This document shows, in pieces, positions 26,101 to 33,649 of a DNA stretch of 64,000 nt. Position numbers and translations under genes: made by a program. This DNA is from Bacteroidota bacterium (GTDB lineage: Bacteria > Bacteroidota > Rhodothermia > Rhodothermales > Rubricoccaceae). Under the pieces are notes generated by a model. It had not been told where the DNA came from. It saw only the letters and a list, made by a program, of their open reading frames with translations, and ran no database searches. The DNA is taken from NCBI GenBank assembly GCA_039821555.1, contig JBCBNX010000002.1, forward strand, positions 95,444 to 159,443. Direction: 5' to 3'. The number at the start of each line of letters is the position of its first letter. The first letter of the stretch is position 1.

Positions 26101-27845
26101 CGCCTGCCGACGGCACCATTGCCGTGGCGGTGGAAGAACACCCGGCCAACGCCGACGCGCCCGACGGGTGGGTGCACCTGCGCGTGACCGACACGGGCCG
26201 CGGCATCCCGCCGGAGAAGCTGCCGCTCATCTTCGACCGCTTCCGGCAGGTCGAGGACAGTGACGCGCGTGAGCATGAGGGTTCCGGCATCGGCCTCTCG
26301 ATGGTCCACGAACTCGTCCAGCTCCACCGCGGCGAGATCGACGTCGAGAGCACCGTTGGCGAGGGCACCACGTTCACCGTGCGGCTCAAGAAGGGCACCG
26401 CCCACTTCCACCCGGACGAGATCGACGCCACCTCGGACATCGACGGGGACGAGAGCACTGACGGCACTGCGCACGGCCTCGAAGGCTGGATGGTGGACCA
26501 AGCAGCACCGGCCGAAGCGGCTGGAATGGTCGACGACGCCAGCTCCCCCGACGTCCCCGATACGGGCGCGTTTGCGCCGATGGACACCCCGATGGTCACC
26601 GACCCGGACGCCCCGACGGTGCTCATCGTGGACGACAATGCGGACATTCGCGCCTACATCGCTAGTTGCCTCGCCGGACGCTACCACATCGGCGAGGCCG
26701 TGGACGGGCTCGACGGGCTCGACAAGGCGCGTGCGCTCCGGCCCGATATCATCGTCTCCGACATCATGATGCCGCGGCTCGACGGCAACGGCTTCGTCCA
26801 GCGCCTCAAGACCGACGATGCCCTCCGGCACATCCCGGTCATCCTGCTCTCGGCCAAGACCTCGCAGGACACCATCGAGACCGGCCTGGCACACGGCGCC
26901 GATGAGTACCTCGCGAAGCCGTTCAGCGCCCGCGAATTGCTGCTGCGGCTGCGCAACCTACGGCGGCTGCGCGACCAGGAGCGTGCCCTAAAACAACTCA
27001 ACGACCACCTGGAGCAACGCGTCCAGGACCAGGTGCAGGTCATCCTTCGAGAGCGGCAGGCGAACGTGGAAGCCCTGGAGACCGAGAAGGCTCGGACCGA
27101 GCAAGCGCTCGCCTTCCGGTCCATGCTCATGGACAACATGAGCCACGAGTTCCGGACGCCGCTGACCTCGATCATTGGCTACGCCGAGATCCTCGAGGTC
27201 GAGACAGACGCGCACCTTCGTGAGTTTGCTGCCTTCATCCTGAAGGGCGGCCGTCGGCTGCTCCGCACTCTCACAGCGCTCATCGAGTATGCTCGTATTG
27301 AGTCTGAGACGCCTGAGGAGGGCGGGCTTTTGCTTGCGCTCAACCGGGAGACCGAACGCGTCACCGAGCACTACCGCGCTCAAGCCGCCCAGCGCGGGCT
27401 GCGCCTCGCCCTCCATCTCCCCACAACGCCAGCGTGGGTGCTCGGCGACAGCGGAGCGCTCCAGTTTGTTCTCGCCACCCTCCTCGACAACGCGGTCAAG
27501 TTCACTGAGGCGGGAGCGATCGAGGTGTCGGTCGAGGCCGAGGGGCCCGACGCCGTGCTGCGTGTCCGCGACACGGGTCTAGGGATCGGCCAGGCGTTCC
27601 TACCTCGTCTCTTCGAGCCGTTCCAGCAGGAGAGCACCGGGATCAGTAGGGCCTACGAAGGCAACGGGCTCAGCCTTGCCATTGCCCACCGCTACGTCCA
27701 GCTCATGCACGGGAAGATTACGGTCGAGTCAACTCCGGGGGTTGGGAGCACGTTCACCGTGCGGTGGCCTCGGGCTTCGTGGCCGAAAGGGATGACGCCC
27801 ATCGACACGGCCGCGGCGCAGCCTTCTCGGCTCCGGACCAACTAG
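23130..27845 (+). CDS. Hybrid two-component sensor: beta-propeller, Y_Y_Y, kinase, receiver, second kinase
   Basis: 1571 residues. Order: signal peptide (1-37); 14 two-component-regulator-propeller repeats of the type GTLWxGTxxGL (about 60-680), enough for two seven-bladed propellers in the periplasm; Y_Y_Y domain (about 695-775); one membrane helix (about 783-805); coiled coil; HisKA with His867 (NISHEFRTPL) and HATPase (NLLSNAVKF, GSGIGLSMV); receiver with phospho-acceptor Asp1211 (IIVSDIMMPRLDG); then a second HisKA with His1339 (NMSHEFRTPL) and a second HATPase (TLLDNAVKF, GNGLSLAIA). Bacteroidota hybrids of this type usually end in an AraC DNA-binding domain, which is replaced here by the second kinase. 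It is divergent from the S8 pair, so it may sense their products (inference). Confidence 0.9.
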   Translation: MPTRLHPALRSLRSRVWTGLGAVLVAMLAGAASGRAQTSTLAADRVTLDPAKAITQYQHRTWSTREGLPQNSILSIVQTTDGYVWLGTQEGLARFDGLHFTVYDEANTEALTTSNVNRMLAADDGTLWLATRGGGLVAHRAGQFTAYTQDDGLGSDFVTALTQDRTGALWVGTFEGGLTRVADSTFATYGAEAGLDVRIVSQIVEDNRGTLWVGTEQGLRVQNGDRFVPVADLLLAEAFVSALYEDADGTLWIGTRDGRLFSLTGGTRTEHPIPLTEPGQYVKDFVEDAEGTLWIGAVGGLFRYDQRADTPRFDAFGRAEGLSNDAVFALHEDREGGLWIGTQDGLNRLQDTKFTVLTPAEGLPHDLALAVYEDAAGALWVATQGGLARVQGGTVRAFTEADGLPSAHPLSLDGTADGDLWVGTSGAGAALLQDDAVRVFTTDDGLAGTTVFAVYTDRAGTAWFATEAGVSTFDGAAFTTLPDSILGTPFATAFHEDAENHLWIGTYDAGLVRLAPAEAGTPRAVTRYGADEGLPADAVLALHEDATGALWIGTMGGGLARYRPDAAAGTPQFDTFGVAEGLPSASVMAVLSTDEAVWLTSNRGVARITRASLDDHAFNPDAALDVTLYGLADGLRSVEANGGQQPAAWAARDGTFWFPTTEGLAGISPARIRRNTLPPTVAVEALRVDGADVPVGAPIALPPGSDKIEVRYTAPSFPAPETVRFRFRLDGHDDAWYDAGTRREAYYTNLGPGTYELRIQAANNDGVWSPVGTTLAFQVAPFFWQTGWFLVVCVLLTLALAYAAYATRVARLKARQRHLEQVVDERTRALREEKEKVEDAHATIQAQADQLRELDRFKTRFFANISHEFRTPLTLMLGPLDNLLGGSQGPLATPVRTQLGIMQRNAKRLLRLINQLLDLARLESGRMELRARPRNVVQLAEGIVASFQTYTEQKGIALTLDTPDEAVWLSYEPDKLEKVVFNLLSNAVKFTPADGTIAVAVEEHPANADAPDGWVHLRVTDTGRGIPPEKLPLIFDRFRQVEDSDAREHEGSGIGLSMVHELVQLHRGEIDVESTVGEGTTFTVRLKKGTAHFHPDEIDATSDIDGDESTDGTAHGLEGWMVDQAAPAEAAGMVDDASSPDVPDTGAFAPMDTPMVTDPDAPTVLIVDDNADIRAYIASCLAGRYHIGEAVDGLDGLDKARALRPDIIVSDIMMPRLDGNGFVQRLKTDDALRHIPVILLSAKTSQDTIETGLAHGADEYLAKPFSARELLLRLRNLRRLRDQERALKQLNDHLEQRVQDQVQVILRERQANVEALETEKARTEQALAFRSMLMDNMSHEFRTPLTSIIGYAEILEVETDAHLREFAAFILKGGRRLLRTLTALIEYARIESETPEEGGLLLALNRETERVTEHYRAQAAQRGLRLALHLPTTPAWVLGDSGALQFVLATLLDNAVKFTEAGAIEVSVEAEGPDAVLRVRDTGLGIGQAFLPRLFEPFQQESTGISRAYEGNGLSLAIAHRYVQLMHGKITVESTPGVGSTFTVRWPRASWPKGMTPIDTAAAQPSRLRTN

Positions 27846-28031
27846 GGCGTCGTGACATTCAGCAAGTCAGACGCGCACGCCGCAGCGACTTCGTTACCGC
27901 AAGGCGGATGAGGAGTGCGATCCTGTGGGATCGGGCGACGAGTCGAACGCGGCGGGGGCGGAATCGAAGCCGAGAGCGGCCATCGGCTTGCGTGTCGCTA
28001 CGGCCTTGACTGCGTGCCGGGCTGGGCGCAC

Positions 28032-28793
28032 TCACCGCTGGGTCCGCTGCACGTCGTCGAGCAGGTCGTCGAGCGTGAACAGGCCGTGGCGCTCCTCAGC
28101 GCACAGCCACTCGGCCGCGCGGACGGCCCCCTCGGCGAAGACCGCGCGGCTCTTGGCGACGTGCCGGAACGAGAGGTGCTCAGCCTCGCTGTCGAAGCCG
28201 ACCGTGTGCTCGCCGAAGACCGCGCCCACGCGCGTGGACGTGACGTGCAATACCTCGGCATCGATGCGCCCGTGCTGCGTCTCGGGCTCGATACGGGTCT
28301 TGCGAGCGAGGCCGCTCAGCACGTCGTCTGCGAGGAGGAGCGCGGTACCCGAGGGGCTGTCCTGCTTGCCGGTGTGGTGCAGCTCGTGGACGTAGGCGTC
28401 GAAGCTGGGGAGGTGGTCGAGGAGCGGGAGCGCGGCCTGGAGCGCGCGGCGCAGCACCGCCACGCCGAGCGAGAAGTTGGGCGCGTGGAGCACCGCGTTC
28501 TGCCCTTCGTCGACCCAGCCTTGCACCTTGGACACCTCGTCCTGCCAGCCCGTGGTCCCTACGACCGCGTCGAGGCCGAGCGCGGCGTAGCGGTGGAGGT
28601 TGTCGAGCGCCGCGCCGGGCGTCGAGAAGTCGATGGCGAGGTCGGCGTCGTGCAGGTTGGCGTCGTCGCGGAGGTCAGCGATAGGGTTCGCGGAGCCAAA
28701 GTGCGCCACGATGGCGTGTCCTGCCGCTGCCGCTACCGTCTCGACGGCGGCGCCCATGCGGCCAGTCCCAACGAGCGCGATACGAAGTGGCAT
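28032..28793 (-). CDS. dapB: 4-hydroxy-tetrahydrodipicolinate reductase
   Basis: 253 residues. Reduces the product of DapA to tetrahydrodipicolinate in lysine and diaminopimelate synthesis in the cytoplasm. Seen: dinucleotide-binding GTGRMG at the N-terminus (RIALVGTGRMGAAVE), DFSTPGA, GTTGW, APNFSLGV, and the active-site block HELHHTGKQDSPSGTAL with the catalytic HH and Lys. The ATG at 28793 is chosen because the Rossmann strand starts at residue 3; the upstream in-frame stretch lies in a dispersed repeat. It stands alone, convergent with the hybrid kinase (186-bp gap with nothing recognisable). Confidence 0.95.
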   Translation of the reverse strand: MPLRIALVGTGRMGAAVETVAAAAGHAIVAHFGSANPIADLRDDANLHDADLAIDFSTPGAALDNLHRYAALGLDAVVGTTGWQDEVSKVQGWVDEGQNAVLHAPNFSLGVAVLRRALQAALPLLDHLPSFDAYVHELHHTGKQDSPSGTALLLADDVLSGLARKTRIEPETQHGRIDAEVLHVTSTRVGAVFGEHTVGFDSEAEHLSFRHVAKSRAVFAEGAVRAAEWLCAEERHGLFTLDDLLDDVQRTQR

Positions 28794-28834
28794 GAGAGGT
28801 AGATGGTTCGCATGGGGCAGCGCACACGCTCCCG

Positions 28835-28961
28835 TGTCATCCTGAGCGAGCGGCAGCGAGTCGAAGGATCTGCGGACCAGCTTACAGGTTCCGTTCTGGC
28901 CGCCGGATACGACCAAGATCCCTCGACTTCGTCCGCTGTGCGGATGGCGCTCGGGATGACA
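28835..28961. repeat. Dispersed inverted repeat with TGTCATCCTGA ends, copy 1
   Basis: Left arm 28835-28871 (TGTCATCCTGAGCGAGCGG...GGATCT) and right arm 28916-28961 (AGATCCCTCGAC...GGGATGACA) form an imperfect palindrome. It occupies much of the 339-bp gap between dapB and the caspase gene. A shorter relative lies at 56467-56551. A separate small hairpin CTCCCCA-GTTC-TGGGGAG is at 29056-29073. Confidence 0.7.
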
Positions 28962-29132
28962 AGAAGGAGGTGGATCTACGTGAGGGCAACGCCAAGGGTC
29001 GCGCGACTAAGGCATGCGCAACGGCACGGCCGCACGTTTTCGGGTGCGGCGAGGCCTCCCCAGTTCTGGGGAGCGCGCACGTCGACGCGGCATCCCTAAG
29101 TTGAGGGCTACACCCCACCAGATCCGTTGCCC

Positions 29133-31259
29133 ATGCGCTGCCTCGCGCTCCTGCTTGCTGTTCTCGCGGCTCCCGCAGCCCTTGCCGTCGCCCTGCCCCC
29201 ATCCGCGGTGCCCGATGCGCCGACGAAGCGCGCGCTCGTCGTGGCCGTGGCCGACTACCCGGACGCGAGCGGCTACAGCGACCTCAACGCCGACAACGAC
29301 GTGCCGCTGATCGTGCAGGCACTCGCCGCACAGGGCTTTGCTGAAGACGACCTCGTCGTTTTGCAGGACGCCGCTGCCACACGCGACGGCATTCTCGACG
29401 CCCTCGACGCGCTCACCGCCGCGAGCGCGCCCGGCGACGTGGTCGTGCTGCACTACTCCGGCCACGGCGTTCGCATCTCTGACGACGACGGCGACGAACT
29501 CGACGGCTACGACGAGGCACTCGCGCCCTACGACGCCGTCACGGCCCCGCTCGACCGCGCCACGGCCACGCACCTCCGCGACGATGACCTAGGCGCCGTG
29601 CTCGGCCGCCTCCGCCGCACCGTCGGCCCGACCGGCAGCGTCACCGTCTGGCTCGACGCCTGCTACTCCGGCACCGCCACGCGCAGCGACGCCCCGCAGC
29701 GCGGCCACCCGACCCCCATCGGGCCCCCCGCCGATGCGGATGGCGACGGCGTGCCGGACGAGGCGACGCCGCTCCTCGACGCGCCGTCGTCAAGGACCCG
29801 CGGAGCCCCGGCGGCCGACGACGCCGCGCTCGCGCCGATCGTGGTGCTCAGCGCGGCCGGCCCCAACGAGCCGAACTGGGAGTACAAGCACTTCTACACC
29901 GAGGGCGGCCGCCGCCGCGCCAAGCTCTACGGCTCGCTGTCGTACGCGCTCAGCCAGGCCCTCCGCGAGGTCGAGCCGGGCGAGACGGTGCGCGCCTTCT
30001 TCGACCGGCTTGCGGTGCGGATGAACACCCTTGCCGCGCAGCAGACGCCGCAGGCCGAGGGCACCCTCGACGCGTTGCTCTTCAGTGGCCAGACCGTCAC
30101 GCAGACGCCGTTCTACCGCGTTCGCGCCACCGACGACACGGCCACCGACGACACGGCCACCGACGGCGCCACTGCGACGCTCGACGGCGGCACGCTCAAC
30201 GGCCTGCTCGCCGACGCGCGGGTGGCGTTCTACCCGCGCGGCACCCCCTCGCCGGACGCCGCCGACGGGCCGGCGCTCGCCACGGGCCGCGTCACGCAGG
30301 CCACGCCCACCGAGGCCACCGTCACGCTCGACGCAACCTCAGACACTGCGCTGGACGATGCCTGGGTCTTCGTCACCGCGCCCGGCTTCGGACCGCTGGA
30401 GCTCTACGTCGAACTCGATCCCGCGCTGGACGCCGAGACGCGCGCGGACCTCGCGCTTGTCTTCGAAGACACCCCGGCGCTCGTGGCTGTCGAGGACGGC
30501 GAGACGGGCGACCAAACGGGCGGCCAAGTGCGGCTCGCGCAAGAGGGCAACGCCTTCGTGCTGACAGCGACGCAGAGCGGCATCCCCATCGGAGACCCAA
30601 TGCTGGCCGGGCCGACGGCGCTCCGCGACGTGCAGCAGCGGCTCCTCGGCTACGCGCGCAACGCCTACCTCAAGCAGGTCGAGCTCACCCACGACGGCAT
30701 CGACGTGACGCTGGAGCTGGTGCCGGGCCGCTTCTACCGCGACGCCCAGAGCCTGTGGCGCATGGACACCTCGGCCGCCGTCGCCAAGAATGCGGGCGGG
30801 CTGTGGCAGTTCACACCCGCCGCCGAGGACGCGGGCGGCACGCCGGGCTTCGTCTTCCGCCTCCACAACCGCGGCGACACCGACGCGCACGTCGCGCTCC
30901 TCGAACTCTACCCCGACGGCCGCATCGAGCAAATCGCCCCGGCCGTGGAGGGCGGCGAATACCTCCTCACGGCCGGGCAGACGAAGCTGCTCTCCGTCGA
31001 GGAAGCACTCGGCCACGCGCGCATCCCTGAGGCGCCGTTCGGGACCTACGTCTTCAAGCTCTTCGCCACGGAACAGCCTATCGACTTCACGCCCGTGCTC
31101 ACCGACCTCGCCCGGACGCGCTCGGCCAGCCCCCCCAGCGGCGGCCCGCTCGACGCGCTCATGGCAGGCGCGCACTACGGCACCCGCTCCGGCGGCCTCG
31201 CGCCACCCCCGCAGACGGGCGCCACGGCCACGCTCGTGATGGAGGTGGTCGATGAGTGA
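29133..31259 (+). CDS. Exported caspase-family (C14-like) protease
   Basis: 708 residues from the ATG at 29133. Signal peptide (about 1-20), then a caspase-like p20 domain: KRALVVAVADYPDASGY, catalytic His111 in LHYSGHGVRI, and catalytic Cys177 in WLDACYSGTATR. A p10-like part follows (ALAPIVVLSAAGPNE). Middle region with a short TDDTA repeat, then a C-terminal DUF4384-like region (VALLELYPDGRIEQIAP, GTYVFKLFATEQP, residues about 585-660). Such caspase/DUF4384 proteins occur in many bacteria; cleavage normally follows Arg or Lys. The signal peptide indicates work outside the cytoplasm. It is followed after 90 bp by a gene for a secreted protein, probably an operon. Confidence 0.85.
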   Translation: MRCLALLLAVLAAPAALAVALPPSAVPDAPTKRALVVAVADYPDASGYSDLNADNDVPLIVQALAAQGFAEDDLVVLQDAAATRDGILDALDALTAASAPGDVVVLHYSGHGVRISDDDGDELDGYDEALAPYDAVTAPLDRATATHLRDDDLGAVLGRLRRTVGPTGSVTVWLDACYSGTATRSDAPQRGHPTPIGPPADADGDGVPDEATPLLDAPSSRTRGAPAADDAALAPIVVLSAAGPNEPNWEYKHFYTEGGRRRAKLYGSLSYALSQALREVEPGETVRAFFDRLAVRMNTLAAQQTPQAEGTLDALLFSGQTVTQTPFYRVRATDDTATDDTATDGATATLDGGTLNGLLADARVAFYPRGTPSPDAADGPALATGRVTQATPTEATVTLDATSDTALDDAWVFVTAPGFGPLELYVELDPALDAETRADLALVFEDTPALVAVEDGETGDQTGGQVRLAQEGNAFVLTATQSGIPIGDPMLAGPTALRDVQQRLLGYARNAYLKQVELTHDGIDVTLELVPGRFYRDAQSLWRMDTSAAVAKNAGGLWQFTPAAEDAGGTPGFVFRLHNRGDTDAHVALLELYPDGRIEQIAPAVEGGEYLLTAGQTKLLSVEEALGHARIPEAPFGTYVFKLFATEQPIDFTPVLTDLARTRSASPPSGGPLDALMAGAHYGTRSGGLAPPPQTGATATLVMEVVDE

Positions 31260-31349
31260 CGCTGCATTGCGGTGCGTACCCGCCCGCTGGCTCTTCTCTT
31301 CACTCGTGACTCATCCCTCTTCGCTCTGTTGAGCCAACCCGCCAGACCC

Positions 31350-32078
31350 ATGAACCGACTGCTTTCTCTCGCACTCGTGCTCCTGCTCGCGGTACCCGCG
31401 TTCGCGCAAGACGCCGATTCCACGATGACGGACCGCAAGGGCGTCAATGGCAAGGCCGAGTCGATGGCCGCGATGACGAGCCCGCAGGCGCTCGCCGTGC
31501 AGCTTGCGCAGTATGGCCGCGCCACCGACGACGCGCAGGCGCTCGCGACCGCCGCCCAGTTGCTCCTCGACCACCCCGCCGCCCCGCTCGACGGCGAGGT
31601 CGATACAGAGACGATGACGGAGACGATGGACGACGGTGGCCCGGTGGGCGACAAGGCCGACGACAGCGTGTCCGACTTCACGGCTGTGGCGCTCCTCGCC
31701 GAAGCCGCGGCCCTCGCCGAAGCCGACTCGCCGCTTGCAGGCTTGATCGAAGATTTGCAGGCCCAGGCCGCACAGCCCGTGCCCTATGGCCGCGTCGGCG
31801 GCTCGCTGCTCGGCGTCTACCGCGTCTCCGCCTACGGCACCAACACGCACTACCTCTCCTTCCGCGGCGGCCAGCGCGCCACCATCGCCATCACCGGCGA
31901 CCACGACTCCGACCTCGACTTCTACCTCTACGACGAGAACGGCAACCTCGTCGCCTCGGACACGGACTACACCGACGTCGGCTACTTCTCCTTCCGCCCG
32001 CTCTGGACGGGCCCCTTCCGGCTCCGCGTCCGCAACCTCGGCAACGTCTACAACGAGTACGTCCTCTCGACGAACTAG
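31350..32078 (+). CDS. Secreted protein with C-terminal pre-peptidase-like beta domain
   Basis: 242 residues. Signal peptide ends VPAFAQ; an acidic, low-complexity middle (TMTETMDDGG) and an Ala/Leu-rich helical part follow. The last 90 residues, GGSLLGVYRVSAYGTNTHYL to LGNVYNEYVLSTN, resemble a bacterial pre-peptidase C-terminal (PPC) beta-sandwich: YLSFRGGQRATIAITGDHDS and DLDFYLYDENGNLVASDTDY match its usual pattern (aromatic strand, DxDLxLYD). It lies 90 bp after the caspase gene on the same strand, ahead of a strong terminator, so it is probably part of that transcript and may be a substrate or partner (inference). Confidence 0.75.
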   Translation: MNRLLSLALVLLLAVPAFAQDADSTMTDRKGVNGKAESMAAMTSPQALAVQLAQYGRATDDAQALATAAQLLLDHPAAPLDGEVDTETMTETMDDGGPVGDKADDSVSDFTAVALLAEAAALAEADSPLAGLIEDLQAQAAQPVPYGRVGGSLLGVYRVSAYGTNTHYLSFRGGQRATIAITGDHDSDLDFYLYDENGNLVASDTDYTDVGYFSFRPLWTGPFRLRVRNLGNVYNEYVLSTN

Positions 32079-32125
32079 ATGAGGCGTGAGACAACGCTCT
32101 GCACGGGCTATCCGGCAGGATTTCG

Positions 32126-32157
32126 CACGCGCTCCGTCCGACTAGACGGGGCGCGTG
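32126..32157 (+). terminator. Strong intrinsic hairpin after the caspase operon
   Basis: A 13-bp stem (32126-32138 CACGCGCTCCGTC with 32145-32157), perfect apart from one G-T wobble, with a 6-nt loop, followed by GTACGTTTCTG. It starts 48 bp after the stop of the secreted protein gene. Confidence 0.7.
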
Positions 32158-32222
32158 GTACGTTTCTGAGCCAACCCACCGCCTGCGCTTCACCGACCGC
32201 GCTCCACCGACTGCCTACCGCC

Positions 32223-32930
32223 ATGCGCTTCGCTGCTTCGTTCGTGCTCGCTGCGTCCCTCGTCGTCCTCGCCGCCTGCGGGGGCACCGGAGGGGACCCG
32301 CTCACGCCCCCGGAGGGCTGGACCTCCAACGGCGCCGACGCCGCGCTCGCCGCGTGGTGGCACGCGGACGTCGACACTGCGGTCGCCTTCCGCGACCTCT
32401 CGACGCTGGAGACGATGGGCGTCGACGAGGGCGAGGGCCTCGTCGCGCAGGTCAAGCGCGGCCGCCTCGACGGTGCGGAGGAGGCCGACCCCGACGGCGG
32501 GCTGATCGGGCTCTTCCGCAACAACCCCGAAGCCATGGACTCGGTCTTCAACGCGGTCGCCGTGCCGCTCATCCAGCAGGAGAACGCGAGCAGCGTCGAG
32601 GACGTGCGCAGCCTCCGCACCGACGTCTACTACCGCGTGTCGCGTGAGTATCGCAAGTCGGGCCCGCTCGGCGACATCGACCCGAGCCTCGTCATCTACC
32701 CGGACAGCCTCCGCCAGAACCGCGTGGAGGGCCGCGTGACGATGCAGGTGCACGTCAACCGCCAGGGCCAAGCCGTCGCGGCGAAGGTGCTGGAGCCCGC
32801 ACACCCGACCCTCGACCGCCTCGCGCTCAACGTGGCTGCCAACCGGCGCTACAATCCCGCCACGGCCGGCCAGGACTCCGTGGCCTCGTGGCTGCGCATC
32901 TCGATCCCGTACTACGTGCCGGGCGGCTGA
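32223..32930 (+). CDS. Lipoprotein with TonB C-terminal-like domain
   Basis: 235 residues from the ATG at 32223. The signal ends in a lipobox (VLAAC, Cys19). The middle is helical. The C-terminal 75 residues read YPDSLRQNRVEGRVTMQVHV, NRQGQAVAAKVLEPAHP, LDRLALNVAANRRYNPA, the pattern of a TonB_C domain (YP...G.V..., followed by a helix and the RFxPA-like strand). Typical TonB is anchored by an N-terminal inner membrane helix and a Pro-rich span; here there is lipidation instead and no Pro-rich span. It could be an energy-independent TonB relative or an envelope adaptor. It is flanked by a terminator upstream, so it has its own promoter. Confidence 0.75.
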   Translation: MRFAASFVLAASLVVLAACGGTGGDPLTPPEGWTSNGADAALAAWWHADVDTAVAFRDLSTLETMGVDEGEGLVAQVKRGRLDGAEEADPDGGLIGLFRNNPEAMDSVFNAVAVPLIQQENASSVEDVRSLRTDVYYRVSREYRKSGPLGDIDPSLVIYPDSLRQNRVEGRVTMQVHVNRQGQAVAAKVLEPAHPTLDRLALNVAANRRYNPATAGQDSVASWLRISIPYYVPGG

Positions 32931-33015
32931 ACCTGAGCGTCCAGCCCGACACCTGAGCCTGGCTGGCGCGGGCTTTGCGGGACACCGCCGTGTTCACTCA
33001 CGAACCGATGCCCCG

Positions 33016-33531
33016 GTGTCCTCCTTCGCCTTGTCTGCTGACGCGACCGACCGCCTCCGCCTCTGGGGGCCGACGGCCCTCTTCGCCCTCGCGGCCGTCT
33101 ACGTCCTCGCCACCTGGGGGTCGTACATCCGCATTGTGGACGACTTCAACCTGATCGTGCACGAGGCTGGGCACTGGTTCTTCGGCTTCTTCGGCGACTT
33201 CGTGACGGCGCTCGGTGGCTCGCTGATGCAGCTCATCTTGCCGGCGATCTTTGTCTGGTCGGCGCTTCGCTACGACAGCCGGCTCGGCACGCAGGTGTCG
33301 CTGCTATGGTTTGGACAGAGCGCCGTCAGCGTCTCCGTCTACGCCGCCGACGCCCAGGAACGCGCGCTGCCGCTCATCGGGGGGCTGGGCGAGACGGCGC
33401 ACGACTGGTGGTGGATCCTGCTCAAGCTCGGCTGGCTCCAGCACGACGACCTCGTGGCGGCAGGCTTCGTCGCCCTAGCCGTGAGCGCGTTCGTGTTGAT
33501 GGTGCTCACCCCGCGCTGGATGCCGCACTGA
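33016..33531 (+). CDS. Membrane protein with HEAGH motif (M50-like)
   Basis: 171 residues from a GTG at 33016 (no in-frame ATG nearby). About four membrane helices. The motif IVHEAGHWFFGFFG (residues about 48-61) fits the HExxH zinc site of membrane metallopeptidases of the M50 group, and a later Asp-containing helix (HDWWWILLKLGW) could supply a third ligand. Some M50-like proteins are inactive channel or chaperone-like forms, and no PDZ or substrate is seen, so peptidase activity is not certain. It stands alone, with 85 bp to the upstream lipoprotein. Confidence 0.65.
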   Translation: MSSFALSADATDRLRLWGPTALFALAAVYVLATWGSYIRIVDDFNLIVHEAGHWFFGFFGDFVTALGGSLMQLILPAIFVWSALRYDSRLGTQVSLLWFGQSAVSVSVYAADAQERALPLIGGLGETAHDWWWILLKLGWLQHDDLVAAGFVALAVSAFVLMVLTPRWMPH

Positions 33532-33649
33532 AGGCACACAGGAGACCGTTGCATTCGAGGCACGATTCTCGCCAGGGGGTTCTTGGTTGCCGCAAGACTC
33601 GTGTGGGACGCCATAGGGGCCTTGTGCGACCGGCTTGCCCCACGCCTGC

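Noticed and set aside
30129-30171. Short tandem repeat inside the caspase gene (TDDTA units)
   Set aside because: Fewer than three copies of a 15-bp unit in a low-complexity linker; not distinctive in GC-rich coding DNA.
29133-31259. Caspase as an antiviral abortive-infection effector
   Set aside because: The protein has a signal peptide and no nucleotide-sensing, TPR or CARF partner is adjacent. Defence-type caspases work in the cytoplasm.
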